A stretch of DNA of 64,000 bases from Cavenderia fasciculata (lineage: Eukaryota > Evosea > Eumycetozoa > Acytosteliales > Cavenderiaceae): positions 1,612,001 to 1,676,000 of the forward strand of contig NW_004457737.1 of NCBI RefSeq assembly GCF_000203815.1. Direction: 5' to 3'. Below are positions 1 to 10,756 of this stretch, one piece after another. A program made the position numbers and the translations under genes. How positions within the stretch are numbered: the stretch's first letter is position 1; each line of letters begins with the position of its first letter. Below the pieces are notes generated by a model. It made no database searches and was not told the DNA's origin. It saw only the letters and a program-made list of their open reading frames with translations.

Positions 1-666
1 GTTTCAAACAAGTACAAGACTGTATTCTACATACTGGGTAATCATGAATATTACAGCCACTCTGATAGATTGTCAATGACAGAGATACAGAAAACACTCA
101 GATCGATATGCTCGTCATTTCCAAATGTCATCTTTATGGATAATGATTCATATATGTTGGATGAATACAAGATATTGGGTACTACTCTATGGTCAAATGT
201 ATCAAATGATAAATCTAAAATGATTGAATCTTCTATTAATGATTATAGATGTATTTATAAAGATGATGAAACATCAACATCGACAGATCAAAAAGTGGGT
301 GGTACCACCACCAAAAGAGTAAATGTACAAGACACGAATAATCTTCATAATCAAGCAGTTCAATGGATTGAAAATGAAATAGAATCAGCTGGAGAATCAC
401 CTGTCATTGTTCTCACACATCATGCTCCATTGTACTCTGACAACAAACGACTACTTTGTGATCCAAAATTTATAGGTGGTGATATTAATTGTGCTTTTCA
501 TACGGACCTCTCCCGATTGATGAAATCACCTGTCCAATATTGGCTCTATGGCCACACTCATTGGGTATCATCATTTAAATACAATGGTGTTACTGTAGCA
601 ACCAATCAAAGAGGTTATTTCTTTGAACATGTGGGTTTTAATCCCTCTACTTGTATAGAATTGTAG
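1..666 (+). CDS. Calcineurin-like metallophosphoesterase, 5' end outside the window
   Basis: The frame is open from base 1, so the gene starts upstream; about 221 residues are visible. Three signatures of the calcineurin-like phosphoesterase fold are seen in order: LGNHEYY near the left edge (the GNHE metal-binding motif), VLTHHAPLY around residue 137 and LYGHTHW around residue 181 (the GHTH motif). These His, Asn and Asp residues bind the two metal ions in this superfamily. The N-terminal D-x-H and GD-x-x-D motifs must lie upstream. No membrane segment is visible in this part. The substrate cannot be told from the sequence; dictyostelids have many such proteins. The stop is TAG at 664-666. 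Confidence 0.88.
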   Translation, partial: VSNKYKTVFYILGNHEYYSHSDRLSMTEIQKTLRSICSSFPNVIFMDNDSYMLDEYKILGTTLWSNVSNDKSKMIESSINDYRCIYKDDETSTSTDQKVGGTTTKRVNVQDTNNLHNQAVQWIENEIESAGESPVIVLTHHAPLYSDNKRLLCDPKFIGGDINCAFHTDLSRLMKSPVQYWLYGHTHWVSSFKYNGVTVATNQRGYFFEHVGFNPSTCIEL

Positions 667-1069
667 AATAAAATACACCAAACTTTTTAAATAATCTTGG
701 CATATCTATATACATATATACAGTAGTTTGGTTTAAATTTAATTTATATTATTTATAAAGTCATTCAAACAAATTTGATTGTCAAGAACCCAACGAATTT
801 CATCTAGTCTTCTCTTTACTAGTTTTTTTTTTCTTCCCACCCTCCTCTTTGGAAATAGAAAACAGTATCTTGTTCTGCAGCACACTCACACACACGATGC
901 ATATGATGTGATCAGATAGCATAGATCAATCACTTTCACTTGATTAGATTTATGAAAAGTGTAGCAAAGGAATGGTTTAAAATCATTCAGATTCATTAGT
1001 TTGGTTTGGTATCAATACTATCAGATAGTCTAGTAGACAGAAAGAAATTTATCGATATATTAAGAAAAA
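667..1069. other. Intergenic, AT-rich
   Basis: 403 bases between the phosphoesterase stop and the first ATG of the fibro-slime pseudogene. It contains T-runs and a short CACA stretch near 886-896. I see no open frame or RNA gene in it. Confidence 0.6.
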
Positions 1070-1300
1070 ATGTATAATCATTATTATTTTTATTAGGAGT
1101 TGTATTAGTATTTGGTCAATGTATGTATTAATAAAATATTAAAATCTAAAATGTCTGTTACAATCATTTAATTTATTATCTTTAATTTTTTTTTAACATT
1201 TTTTATAGCAATGACTCCAATTGGTGAAATTCAATTCTATGATACTACTCCAGATAGAAATAGTAAGATTGATTTGACACTATCTCTATCATTCCAATCA

Positions 1301-1331
<31 letters not shown>

Positions 1332-2698
1332 AATTAATTCTTTGAATTTTAATTGATCTTTTTCTTTCTAAATGTTTAGGTGATTTTGAAAGTGCTTATT
1401 GGATTGCAAATGAATATGGAGAATTAGGAATGGTAGAGTCTACTTTAGGGCCTGATGGAAAACCAGTTTATGCTCACACTGGTGCAAGCCCTCTTGGGTC
1501 TATTCAAAGTCCACAAACTTTTGCAGCCTACTTTAATGCTGTTCCCGATGTTACCATCCAACTTACAACGGGCAGGTCATTGACATTCCTAGAGAATTTT
1601 CCTTGGGAGTTTATTACACAAGACCTCATGTTTTTCCCTATCAATGGTCTTGGATTTAATGACAATTAACCATATTTTTATGTTCAATATCAAAATAAAT
1701 TATAGGTGATGATTCCAATCCATGTACTATTGATACATGTACAAATGGAACTTGTAGTCATGATGATTTATGTACAACCACCAGTCTATGTGAAAAAGCA
1801 AGATGTAGAGTAAATGGAGATATTGGAGAATGTTATTTTGAAAATCTTTGTTATTCATTTGATGGTTGTGTTGTGGATCTTGTAAATCCGATAGTGAAGG
1901 TTGTGAATTTAATGCAATGGATTGTAAGCTACCTTCCTAAAAAATCATAAATACTCTATTTGATAAATTTTAATTCATTTTTCGAATCTTCTTATAGGTG
2001 ATGATGGTGATCCCAATACTGTTAATGCTTGTTCAGAAGGTCAATGTATAATAGTATCTGAATGTTTACCAGGAGATCTATGTGAAGATGTTGTTTTGGT
2101 CAACAATACTTGTATATTTATACCAAATTGTATAACAGAAGATTTATGTTACCCTAAATCATGTGATGCTACCCAAGGATGTACAAGTACAACTATGAAT
2201 TGTGACGATGGAGATTCTTGTACTGACGATTCTTGTTTTGATGGAAATTGTGTTCACAATGATATTTGTACATCAACAACTACTGCAGTGGTTTCAACCT
2301 CTGGAGTCGTCTCAACTACTGGTCAAACAATTACTACCTCTAGTGTCGTAACTACTACTGCCATTGTTACGACAACCTCTCAATCAACTACCACCTCTCA
2401 TTCAACGACCACTTCTCATTCTTCAACAACCTCTGAACCAACCACCTTTTCAACAACCACTGGAGGAGCAGTGACTATTGGTACTTCAATATCTACTTGC
2501 ACTGGACCAAGTATCACATTGGGAGGAACAACCCATCATCATGAAGAATGTGAGATTAAAAAAGATGGAAGTAGTGTAGGATGTCCAAAAGGGTATCACT
2601 GTGTTGTGGTCAATGGAAGAAATACTTGCATCAACAATCAAGACGATTGTCCTCCAATAAAGTGTAGTAATGATCCATCCCCGAATCCCAGTACCTAA
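1070..2698 (+). pseudogene. Fibro-slime / Dicty-repeat secreted protein (PSI-factor type), broken
   Basis: Spliced pieces show a signal-peptide-like segment (LLFLLGVVLVFGQ, ending at 1120), then an intron to 1208, then the first half of a fibro-slime/PA14-like domain (1209-1262 and 1380-1669, ending FFPINGLGFNDN), then cysteine-rich Dicty repeats (CDDGDPNTVNACSEGQC type, from about 1705), a Thr/Ser-rich mucin-like linker (2270-2470) and a Cys-rich C-terminus. This order is that of secreted prespore-inducing-factor (PSI) proteins. Lesions: the only ATG (1070) is one base out of frame with the signal peptide; a stop follows the half domain and the domain's second half is absent; a one-base shift lies near 1870-1885, since ENLCYSFDGCV and CKSDSEGCEFNAMD are in different frames. 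An intron at 1924-1997 (GTAAGC...TAG) restores CDDGD correctly. Several independent lesions favour a pseudogene over a single assembly error. Confidence 0.72.
1300..1332. repeat. (ATTG)n tetranucleotide repeat
   Basis: About eight copies of ATTG inside the second intron (1263-1379) of the fibro-slime pseudogene, running into TAATTAATT. Confidence 0.85.
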
Positions 2699-3146
2699 AA
2701 AAACAAAATTAAATTAAATAAATAAATAAAACAAATAATATTAACAAAATATCTTTACAACAAGATGCAATGACCGACCGACACTTAGATTAATGCTTTC
2801 ATATCTAGTTGTAGTGAAATTTGATTGATTGTAAATCAATCATTATTATTATTATTATTATTATTATATAATATTGAACCTTGACATCTCAAGTATACAT
2901 CTATTTTTACAATAATAATAATCAACAAGGTTTGTCCTTTGTTTGTATTCTCCAAAAAGTAAGATAAAAATTAATTTTAAAAAAACCAATTCTTTCTTGA
3001 GAATCTAGTATTAATTTAGATTTTCTACTTTATTCTTTTTGTTTATTTGTAGTTTATTGTTATTATTATTATTATTCATCTTTACACATTTTTAGAGTAG
3101 TAAAGACATCATTTAAAAGAAGAGAAAGAGATCAACATATCATATC
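2699..3146. other. Intergenic, AT-rich, upstream of vta1
   Basis: 448 bases with a TAAA tract at 2715-2730 and ATT trinucleotide repeats near 2840-2866 and 3060-3076. No coding or RNA signal recognised; it presumably holds the vta1 promoter. Confidence 0.55.
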
Positions 3147-4730
3147 ATGGATAATGTACCAGCACCATTGAAATCGATATCTCCATTTTTGAAACAAGCC
3201 AAGCAGCTTGAGAAACACGATGGTGTTATGGCTTACTATTGTAGACTGTATGCTGCTCAGATGGCTATGGAGATTAAGAAGAACTTGGGTCCTTCAGGTA
3301 GAGAACTCAGTCCCTTTATTGTTAGGATTTTAGATCAAGCTGAAGCTGTAAGCACATACAAATGAAATAGAACCAAAAGAGAGAGAGATGATAGTTTGAT
3401 ATTAACTCTCTTTCTCTTTCTTTCTTTCTCTCTCTTACTTACTTTTTTTAAATAATATTACGAACTAGGACAAGAGTAAACTTGGAGGTCAATTAGATGA
3501 AGATGGAATGGAAAGAGATTATGTTGAAGGGTTTGCAATGAAAGCTTTTATTCATGCTGACAATGAGGATAGAGCAGGTAGAGCTTCTAGATCAACGGCA
3601 ACTACTTACTACTCTGCCTATTTGTTCTTTGACGTGTTGAAGCAATTTGGAGATCAACCAGACGACATTAAACAAAAGCAAAAGTATGCTGGATGGAGAG
3701 CAGCCGAAATCAACACGGCCATCAAGAATGGTGTCGAGCCTACTCCACCACCAACCATTGACTTGACAGAAGAGGAGAAAGAGTTGGAAGCTATGAATCA
3801 AGCCGATCAACACAATGGCGGTGGAGAATATTCGCCAATGAATGACACTGCCGACAACTACCAATCCAACAACAACTTGTCCAATTCATTCCCATCAGCA
3901 CCAAGACAACAATTTGATGACGACAGCGGACTTTCGTTCCCATCTGCTCCATCCTCTCAACCTCAATTCCCATCATCGTTTGGAAACAACAATGGACCAT
4001 CATTCCCATCATTTGACCAATCAAACAAGAACAGCAACGGCCCATCATTCCCATCGTTTGACCAATCAAACAAGAACAGCAACAACAGTGGACCCTCATT
4101 CCCATCGTTTGATCAATCAAACAAGAATAGTGGACCGACATTCCCATCACCACCATCCTATGATCAATCAAACAAGAGCAACAGCAGTGGACCATCATTC
4201 CCATCATTTGAGCAATCATCATCTAGAAACAATAGTCCATCATTCCCACAAGCTCCCAACAGTCAATCTTCTTCATTAAATAGTAGTGGTGGAAACGTAC
4301 CAACCTTTCCATCAGCTCCAAAGAATCAACATCAGCAAGAACAACCATCATTCCCATCATTTGATCAATCAAACAAGAATAGCAATAGTGGACCATCATT
4401 CCCATCATTTGACCAATCAAACAAGAACAGCAACAACAGTGGACCATCATTCCCATCGGCTCCAAAGAATCAACATCAACAACAACAACCACCTAGCTAC
4501 CAAGAACAACCACCTAGCTATCAAGAACAATCACAACAACGTACTTCTCCATATTCTTCACCTCATAATTCCATGATTGATGATTCTCCACCATCATACC
4601 AACAACATCAACAAGCCTCCCCACCAGTTTCTCGTGGTCCACACCATCAATCTGTAATCCATTCTCAAAATCAACAAAATCAACAAAACCAACAAAACCA
4701 ACAACAACAACATTATCAACAACATCAACC

Positions 4731-4762
<32 letters not shown>

Positions 4763-4986
4763 TCCAACAACCACAACAACAACACTATCAACAACAATCT
4801 CAACCACAACAATCCCAACAATATAGACCACAACAAAAATCAAACTATGAACCAACAGAAGAGGACAGGGCAAATGCACAAAAGTTTTCCAAATGGATTA
4901 CTAGCTCTCTTCAATTTGATGATGTACCATCGGCACTCAAAAACTTGAAACTTACTTATAAATATTTGACTGGTATCGACCTTTAG
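3147..4986 (+). CDS. vta1: Vacuolar protein sorting-associated protein VTA1 (LIP5) homologue
   Basis: Two exons, 3147-3347 and 3469-4986 (GTAAGC...TAG intron), give 572 residues. VTA1/LIP5 binds and stimulates the AAA-ATPase Vps4, which disassembles ESCRT-III at multivesicular endosomes. The N-terminal tandem-MIT-like helical region is at residues 1-150 (begins PAPLKSISPFLKQAKQLEKHD, includes YYCRLYAAQMA and DKSKLGG), and the short Vps4-binding C-terminal domain is at about 530-572 (EDRANAQKFSKWITSSLQFDD, ending YKYLTGIDL). Between them is a very long Gln/Asn/Ser/Pro linker in which a GPSFPSFDQSNKNS-like unit recurs about ten times, followed by a polyglutamine region near 4690-4850. The family is usually 300-390 residues; the excess is this linker. 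The identification rests on both conserved ends and is strong. Confidence 0.93.
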
Positions 4987-5132
4987 AATAATAAATAAAT
5001 TATTAATTTGTGTTTATTTAAATATGTAAAGAAAGAATATATATGAATGTGTAGTAGTAATCGAAGAATTTTAATTAAAAAACTATTCTTTTGTGTAGGT
5101 GGTAGTAGTAGTAACAAAGAAATACAAAGATC

Positions 5133-7452
5133 TTATTTAGTTGCTGCCTTGTTTAATTGTTTTAAAATAAAGAAACCAGCTGCTCCCAAAATAGCACCAA
5201 CTGCTCCCAATGTTATCCACACATTTGATTGTTTTGTTATTGCCCTAATTAAAAAAAATATTAAGTTTATGAATCTCGATGATTGTTAATTTCTTGTAAT
5301 ACTACATACTTGTTGTTGTTGTTATTATTGGTTTTAGAGTTATTAGTAGAATGATTATTTCTTTCGATTGAATCAAAGATTTGTCTATATATTAAATTAT
5401 TTTTGGTCATTGAGAATGTCAATGGCACAACATTTAACTTTTTCAAGATTGCAGAATCGCTATTGTTGCTGTTGTTTGGATCTTCCGTTTTAGATACATG
5501 TACAAAGACAACTGGAATCTTTGAAAATGATTTAATAACTTGGTTATAGATATTGACTGCATAGTCTAGTGATCCACCAATACTGTTATCATAAACCAAA
5601 CAAATACCATCACATCTTGTCAATTTGTTTGATTCCAATACTACTTGTGGATTATTAAATTCATTCAACTTTATACAAATAAATATGTTAACAAAAATCG
5701 ATTGATCAATCATTTCTTCTTATTATTCTACACTTACAATGATAAATTTTTCAGTATCAATTGGCAAAGAACAAACAATTAAATCCTTGGTATCATCAGA
5801 GGAATAGGTTGATTGTTTGATAAAGTTTTGTAATAATGTACTCTTGCCAGATGATTTTTGACCAAACACAAAACAATTGTAGGTAGTTCTATCGCTAGTC
5901 GTTGTTTGTTGGAGTAAGCAAGTAGTATTTGGTTTCAAAATACTGTCATAACCAAAATAGGCAAAATAATTTAAAGTTAATTGATATTCTTCAAATGTTT
6001 GTAAACTATAAATAAAAAAAAAATAAAAAGAACAATCAATATTAATATTTTAAATAATACTACTACTACTATCTACTAACCTCCAAAGTGACAAGAATGA
6101 ATTTAAAGTTAAATCACCAGTTGATTTGTTGATTCCAACCTTTTCATAGGATTCATCAGTGAATGGACATCCAGGTGTAGTGGAATATAATTTTTGTTGA
6201 TCAGATTTACTTAATAAACCATCATTGTTTGAATCAAATCTCTTGAACAAAGATTTCAAATAAACAATACCATCATTACTTAATTCCAAATAATTACCTT
6301 TTGGAACACTTATTCTACAAAAATATATATAAAGTAAGTATTTTTGTTTTCTTTTTTTCTTTTTTTTCTTTTTACATACAATGGAGATAAATAATCTTGA
6401 GATAATTCCAAATTATCATCATACTTGAAAGAACGAATTGAAACCCAAGTATGTTGTGGATTCTTCATAAGGAATAAGAGGTTCATAAAAAGGAACCCTT
6501 CAATAGTAAAACCATTGTCATCGACACCATTATCGATACGACTACGAAGGAATCCCTTGAGATCAATGATATCCTCGGTCGACATGGTCACATGTTGGCA
6601 TCTTTGTTGGAAATAGTTGATTTCCTGGTCACTGAGCGATCCGTCATTGTCCAAATCGCACAATTTAAATATTCTACGCAACACCTTTTCGCACTTGTCA
6701 GTGAGACGACCATTTGGACGATCGAAAAGAATGCGTTCTGGATAGAGAACCAAGCTTTGAGTTGTTTCCAACACTTCATGAATATTAAACATCAATTTGG
6801 AACTGCATTGCATCCAACGAATCGTTTCTCCATAATCATTACTCATCATTTGAATTGTCTCTTCAATTTGATCCTTGTATTTGTCTTGATCTTCTTCCAT
6901 TTCTGATTTGGTTCCAACAATTACAATTGGTATTGGCTAAATTAAATAAATAAAAAAAGATCAACTCTGTTAGACATAGAGAAAGAGATTAGAGTCATTC
7001 TTTGATCGTTTATAGTTACATTTGAAGAACGAAGTTGTTTAATCAATGGCATCCATTTAGTACGAACACTCATAAAAGTGTTGAATTGATTACTGGCATA
7101 GGCAATAATGACAGCATCACATTGCTTCAACTCAATGTTGAGTTGAGTACGACCTTGTTGTTGAATATCATCAGAGTTGCAAGTATCGATGATTCTAGTT
7201 GCACAAGGTGCATTCAACACCTCTGCAGGAATTGTAACTTCTGGTACAACCTTTTGAACATGTTCTGCAAATGAATTACTAACAAATGATGAAATGATCG
7301 TTGTTTTACCTACTCCCTCTATATATATATAATGATGATGATGAGAATATAAAAGTAAGTTAAACCAAACTACTTCAAAAGAGTCTATTATCGATCTATC
7401 ATTCTATCTTACCGTCACCAACTATAACTATCTTTATATCCTTTCTCATCAT
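5133..7452 (-). CDS. gemA: Mitochondrial Rho GTPase Miro (GemA)
   Basis: Seven exons on the minus strand: 7413-7452, 7020-7318, 6380-6936, 6081-6314, 5738-6005, 5310-5668 and 5133-5244; 622 residues. Miro proteins sit in the outer mitochondrial membrane and act in mitochondrial distribution and homeostasis. In order: N-terminal GTPase (P-loop VGDEGVGKTT near residue 11, VGTKSE near 120), EF hand DLDNDGSLSDQE near 207, EF hand DSNNDGLLSKSD near 325, second GTPase P-loop GQKSSGKST near 427, and a C-terminal tail-anchor helix (VWITLGAVGAILGAAGFFIL). Length and order match the family. The junction between exons 5 and 6 uses an AAG acceptor in my model and is the least certain. The 3' end faces vta1, 146 bases away. 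Confidence 0.94.
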
Positions 7453-7692
7453 TGTGAATTAGAAATCTTCTCTCTCTCTTCTCTCTCCTCTCTATCAAGC
7501 AACAAGATAAATTATATTATATATATGGGTAATGAAAGATACTTTCAAACAGACAATCGTCCTTCTACTTGTGAGCAAGGAGGGAAAAATTTTGAATCAA
7601 GTTTGAAAATTTGAACTTCAATTTTTGAAACAAATGAATAATAATAATAATGATGATAATATATATTTAAATATAATTGAGTAATTAGACAA

Positions 7693-8283
7693 CTACCATT
7701 CTTCTAATATATTGAAAAACAATGGTTCTAATAAATCTCCTTCACCAGCAACATAAAGATTGTTTGGCCATTCCAAACCCAATTTCAGAGTTAAGAACTT
7801 TGCAAATTGATGACTGTTGCATTCATGATTCCATTGATCTCCTCTTGATTGAATAAATTCTTTGTACCATTGATTTTGGGCAACCCTTTTCAATCCATCG
7901 GCCCATTCACGAGGATTTCCAGAATGGTATTCATTTGTAATTCTACCCAATTTCTGATGCTTGGCATATTTGGTTCGACGATAATGTAGTTCATTGCCAA
8001 CTAAATTGACTGATTTTGAGGTTCCATGTTGAATTTCAAGATGTAATTCATATCCTTTTGGGACTTCTTCCGTAGACTGACCAGCTACATCAATTACGAT
8101 TGTGTAATGATCACGGAGGATAGGGTTGGAGACAGCAAGAGTCTTTGATGTCTCTAATGTTTGTGTATATGTAACTAAATATACATCACCTACAAGTGAT
8201 TCATCTTCATTGGTTGTAGGCAATGGTGTAGACACTGTATAAAAAATATCTGGGAAATAAAATTTACTAAACCATGATCCCAT
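7693..8283 (-). CDS. Uncharacterised 196-residue protein, possible papain-like fold
   Basis: Single exon, ATG at 8283, 196 residues. I do not recognise a named family. An early His in DHYTIVIDV (about residue 59) and a later Cys followed by a helix, ECNSHQFAKFLTLKLG (about 153-168), recall the permuted His...Cys arrangement of the LRAT/NlpC/PPPDE papain-like folds, in which Cys starts a helix of the NCxHF type. That assignment is only inference. The middle has charged segments (YHYRRTKYAKHQKLGRI-like). No clear signal peptide or membrane span. It lies alone between gemA and pigk and is transcribed divergently from pigk, 238 bases apart. Confidence 0.7.
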   Translation of the reverse strand: MGSWFSKFYFPDIFYTVSTPLPTTNEDESLVGDVYLVTYTQTLETSKTLAVSNPILRDHYTIVIDVAGQSTEEVPKGYELHLEIQHGTSKSVNLVGNELHYRRTKYAKHQKLGRITNEYHSGNPREWADGLKRVAQNQWYKEFIQSRGDQWNHECNSHQFAKFLTLKLGLEWPNNLYVAGEGDLLEPLFFNILEEW

Positions 8284-8364
8284 GTTTGATTGATATCTTC
8301 AAATATAAATATAAATAAATTCTATATTATAACAATAAACAAATATTAACAATAATGTTAAAGA

Positions 8365-8400
8365 ATAGTATAGAATAGAATAGAGTAGAATAGAATAGTA
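8365..8400. repeat. AATAG pentanucleotide-like repeat
   Basis: Imperfect tandem AGAATAG/AGTAGAATAG units in the intergenic space upstream of the pigk start. Confidence 0.7.
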
Positions 8401-8521
8401 GTTCTTGCTGCACCCGACAAAGAACTTTAATTTAATTTTTAATAACAAAAATATTTATTGGTTTTTAATTAGAGTGTTGTTTTATTACAGGTTCATAAGT
8501 ATTATTTCTACATTCTTTTCA

Positions 8522-10035
8522 ATGTTTACATATAAATATATAACTGTAATAATAGTAACATTAATACTGTTATTATTATTATGTACTAGTACAACAACAG
8601 AAGCACAAAAGTATCAGAATGTCAATGCCAACAGCGGAGAAGCAATCAACAAGAATGTAGAGCATTTCTTTAGAGGTCAACATACCAACAATTGGGCGGT
8701 ACTAGTATGTACCTCTCGGTTTTGGTTCAACTATAGACACATTGCAAATGTATTGGGGTTCTATCGTACTGTTAAACGTTTAGGTATCCCCGATTCTCAA
8801 AGTTTGTATCAATCATTCAACCGATCAATCAATCAATCAGCTTATATAGTCAATCACTACTAACACGTCGTTGTTTGATTAGTTATATTAATGCTTGCAG
8901 ATGATATGGCATGTAATCCAAGAAACTCATATGCAGGTAGTATCTTTAACAATGAAAATCATAGATTGAATCTGTATGGTGATAACATTGAAGTAGATTA
9001 TCGTGGTTATGAAGTAAACGTAGAAAACTTTATTCGTGTACTCACAGGTAGACATGAACCTGAAGTTGCTCGTTCAAAGAGACTATTGACAGATGAAAAG
9101 AGTAATATATTGATCTTTCTAACTGGTCATGGAGGTGATGAATTTTTAAAGGTAAGGTATAATAATAATCATATGAATGTCACAAGTTGTATTAATCTCT
9201 GTGTCAATCTATCTATCTATAGTTCCAAGATAATGAAGAAATTTCAAGTTATGATTTATCAGATGCATTCAAACAAATGTGGGAAAAGAAGAGATACAAT
9301 GAAATCTTGTTTATGGTAGATACATGTCAAGCCAATACTCTATACAAAAGATTTGATTCTCCAAATATTCTAGCAATTGGAAGTAGTAGACAAGGTGAAA
9401 ACTCTTATTCTGTATGTTTAGAGAGAAGAGAAAGAAAGAAAGAATGAATCTTTATTTCCATTTATTAATTATTTTAATTACATTTTTTTGTTTGTAGCAT
9501 CATTCAGATCAAGAATTGGGATTAGCTGTTATAGATAGATTTACATATTATACATTGGATTATTTTGAAAATGTTGATCCTCATAATGTTACATTGTTAC
9601 AATTATTCTCTAGTTATTCTCCGCAGAAATTAAACTCACATTCTGAATATCGTTTTGATCTATTCAAGCGAAAGTTGGATCAAGTTCCAGTAACTGATTT
9701 CTTTGGATCTGTCATGAGAGCAGACATTACGCCACCAATTCCAGATGCATCTGTCGTACCCCCAACCAAGAATGAAAACAACAATGAATTAACTTTTGTT
9801 ATTTCTGAAAAACCAATAACAATTGATACAAAGGAAACTGTATGTTAACAAAACAACACATCAATGATAATGGTGGAAATGATTTTATCTAATTATTATT
9901 ATTATTTTATTTTATTTCTAGGGATCAAATCTTTTACCAATGTTTAATAATAACTTTTTAACTGCATTTATTGCCTTTTTTGTATTCTTTTTAATACTTT
10001 CATTCACAACGACACCTGCATCTCCAAAAAAATAA
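8522..10035 (+). CDS. pigk: GPI-anchor transamidase catalytic subunit (GPI8/PIG-K)
   Basis: Exons 8522-8801, 8883-9151, 9223-9411, 9498-9839 and 9922-10035 give 397 residues. PIG-K is the C13-family cysteine protease of the GPI transamidase in the ER; it cleaves the C-terminal signal of precursors and transfers them to GPI. Seen: an N-terminal signal segment ([17 protein letters not shown]), [31 protein letters not shown], the catalytic His in LTGHGGDE (about 176), the catalytic Cys in VDTCQA (about 217) and a C-terminal membrane helix ([17 protein letters not shown]). I chose the ATG at 8522 because an upstream in-frame region (from 8405) is not protein-like. The first intron has a GTTTGT donor, needed to read DSQIILML. 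An MPI-like length and all active-site residues suggest it is functional. Confidence 0.95.
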
Positions 10036-10120
10036 TAATAAATACGTAACATAATATATAAATATACATATCTCTTTTAACTTTTAAAAATATATTTCCC
10101 TTATTATTACTACTATTATT

Positions 10121-10715
10121 TTATTGATTTACTTTTAATAAAACAATAATTATAATAGTAATTAATATAGCTATACCAAAAGATATGGCAACCTTTATCT
10201 TGTTCTTTTTTAAAAATCTTGTAAAACTAGCATGTTCTGTGTCATCTTCATACTCCATAATCTCTCGAAGATCATTTAAATCTTCTTCCACTGTATAATG
10301 ATCCAAATTATTGATGGTAATATTATCAAACTGTATCTTTTCATCTGGCTCCACTTTCTTTTTACCAGCATTTGATTCCTGTCCAGTTAAACTTTCCAAT
10401 TCTTTAATAAATTCTCTAATTGCATTATTAAATGATGTTATCTTTGGTTTAACATTGATTCCAGAGTTTTGACTACTAAATTCTAATTGTTGAATCTAAA
10501 GATTGACAACGATTGGTTAATTTAATTAAATTTGAGATTTCCACAGGGACACATACGATTGCTTTTGCCTCTTCCAAATCATTTTCAATTTCTTCAATCA
10601 ATAGTATTCTTTCGTCATGTGAGATTGATTCGTCTCTATATCTTGGAAGACTTGTTTTAATCTTTTCGCAAACTTGATTAAAGTCTTGTTCATAGTGAGA
10701 AAATAATTGTTGCAT
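10121..10715 (-). CDS. Vti1-like SNARE-related tail-anchored protein
   Basis: Two exons, 10557-10715 and 10121-10495 (61-nt intron with GTATGT donor), give 177 residues. The N-terminus (LFSHYEQDFNQVCEKI..., then ENDLEEAKAIIQQLEF) matches the helical N-terminal domain of Vti1 SNAREs, in which SYExDF and a LEEA-x-x-x-x-QM segment recur. The C-terminus is a single membrane helix (VAISFGIAILITIIIIVLL) with a short lumenal end, as in tail-anchored SNAREs. The segment before it (about 115-150) is acidic and does not show a clear Qb-SNARE heptad core with a central Gln, so fusion activity is uncertain. A divergent Vti1 or a small N-domain-only relative are both possible. Confidence 0.72.
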
Positions 10716-10721
10716 TTCTTT

Positions 10722-10756
<35 letters not shown>

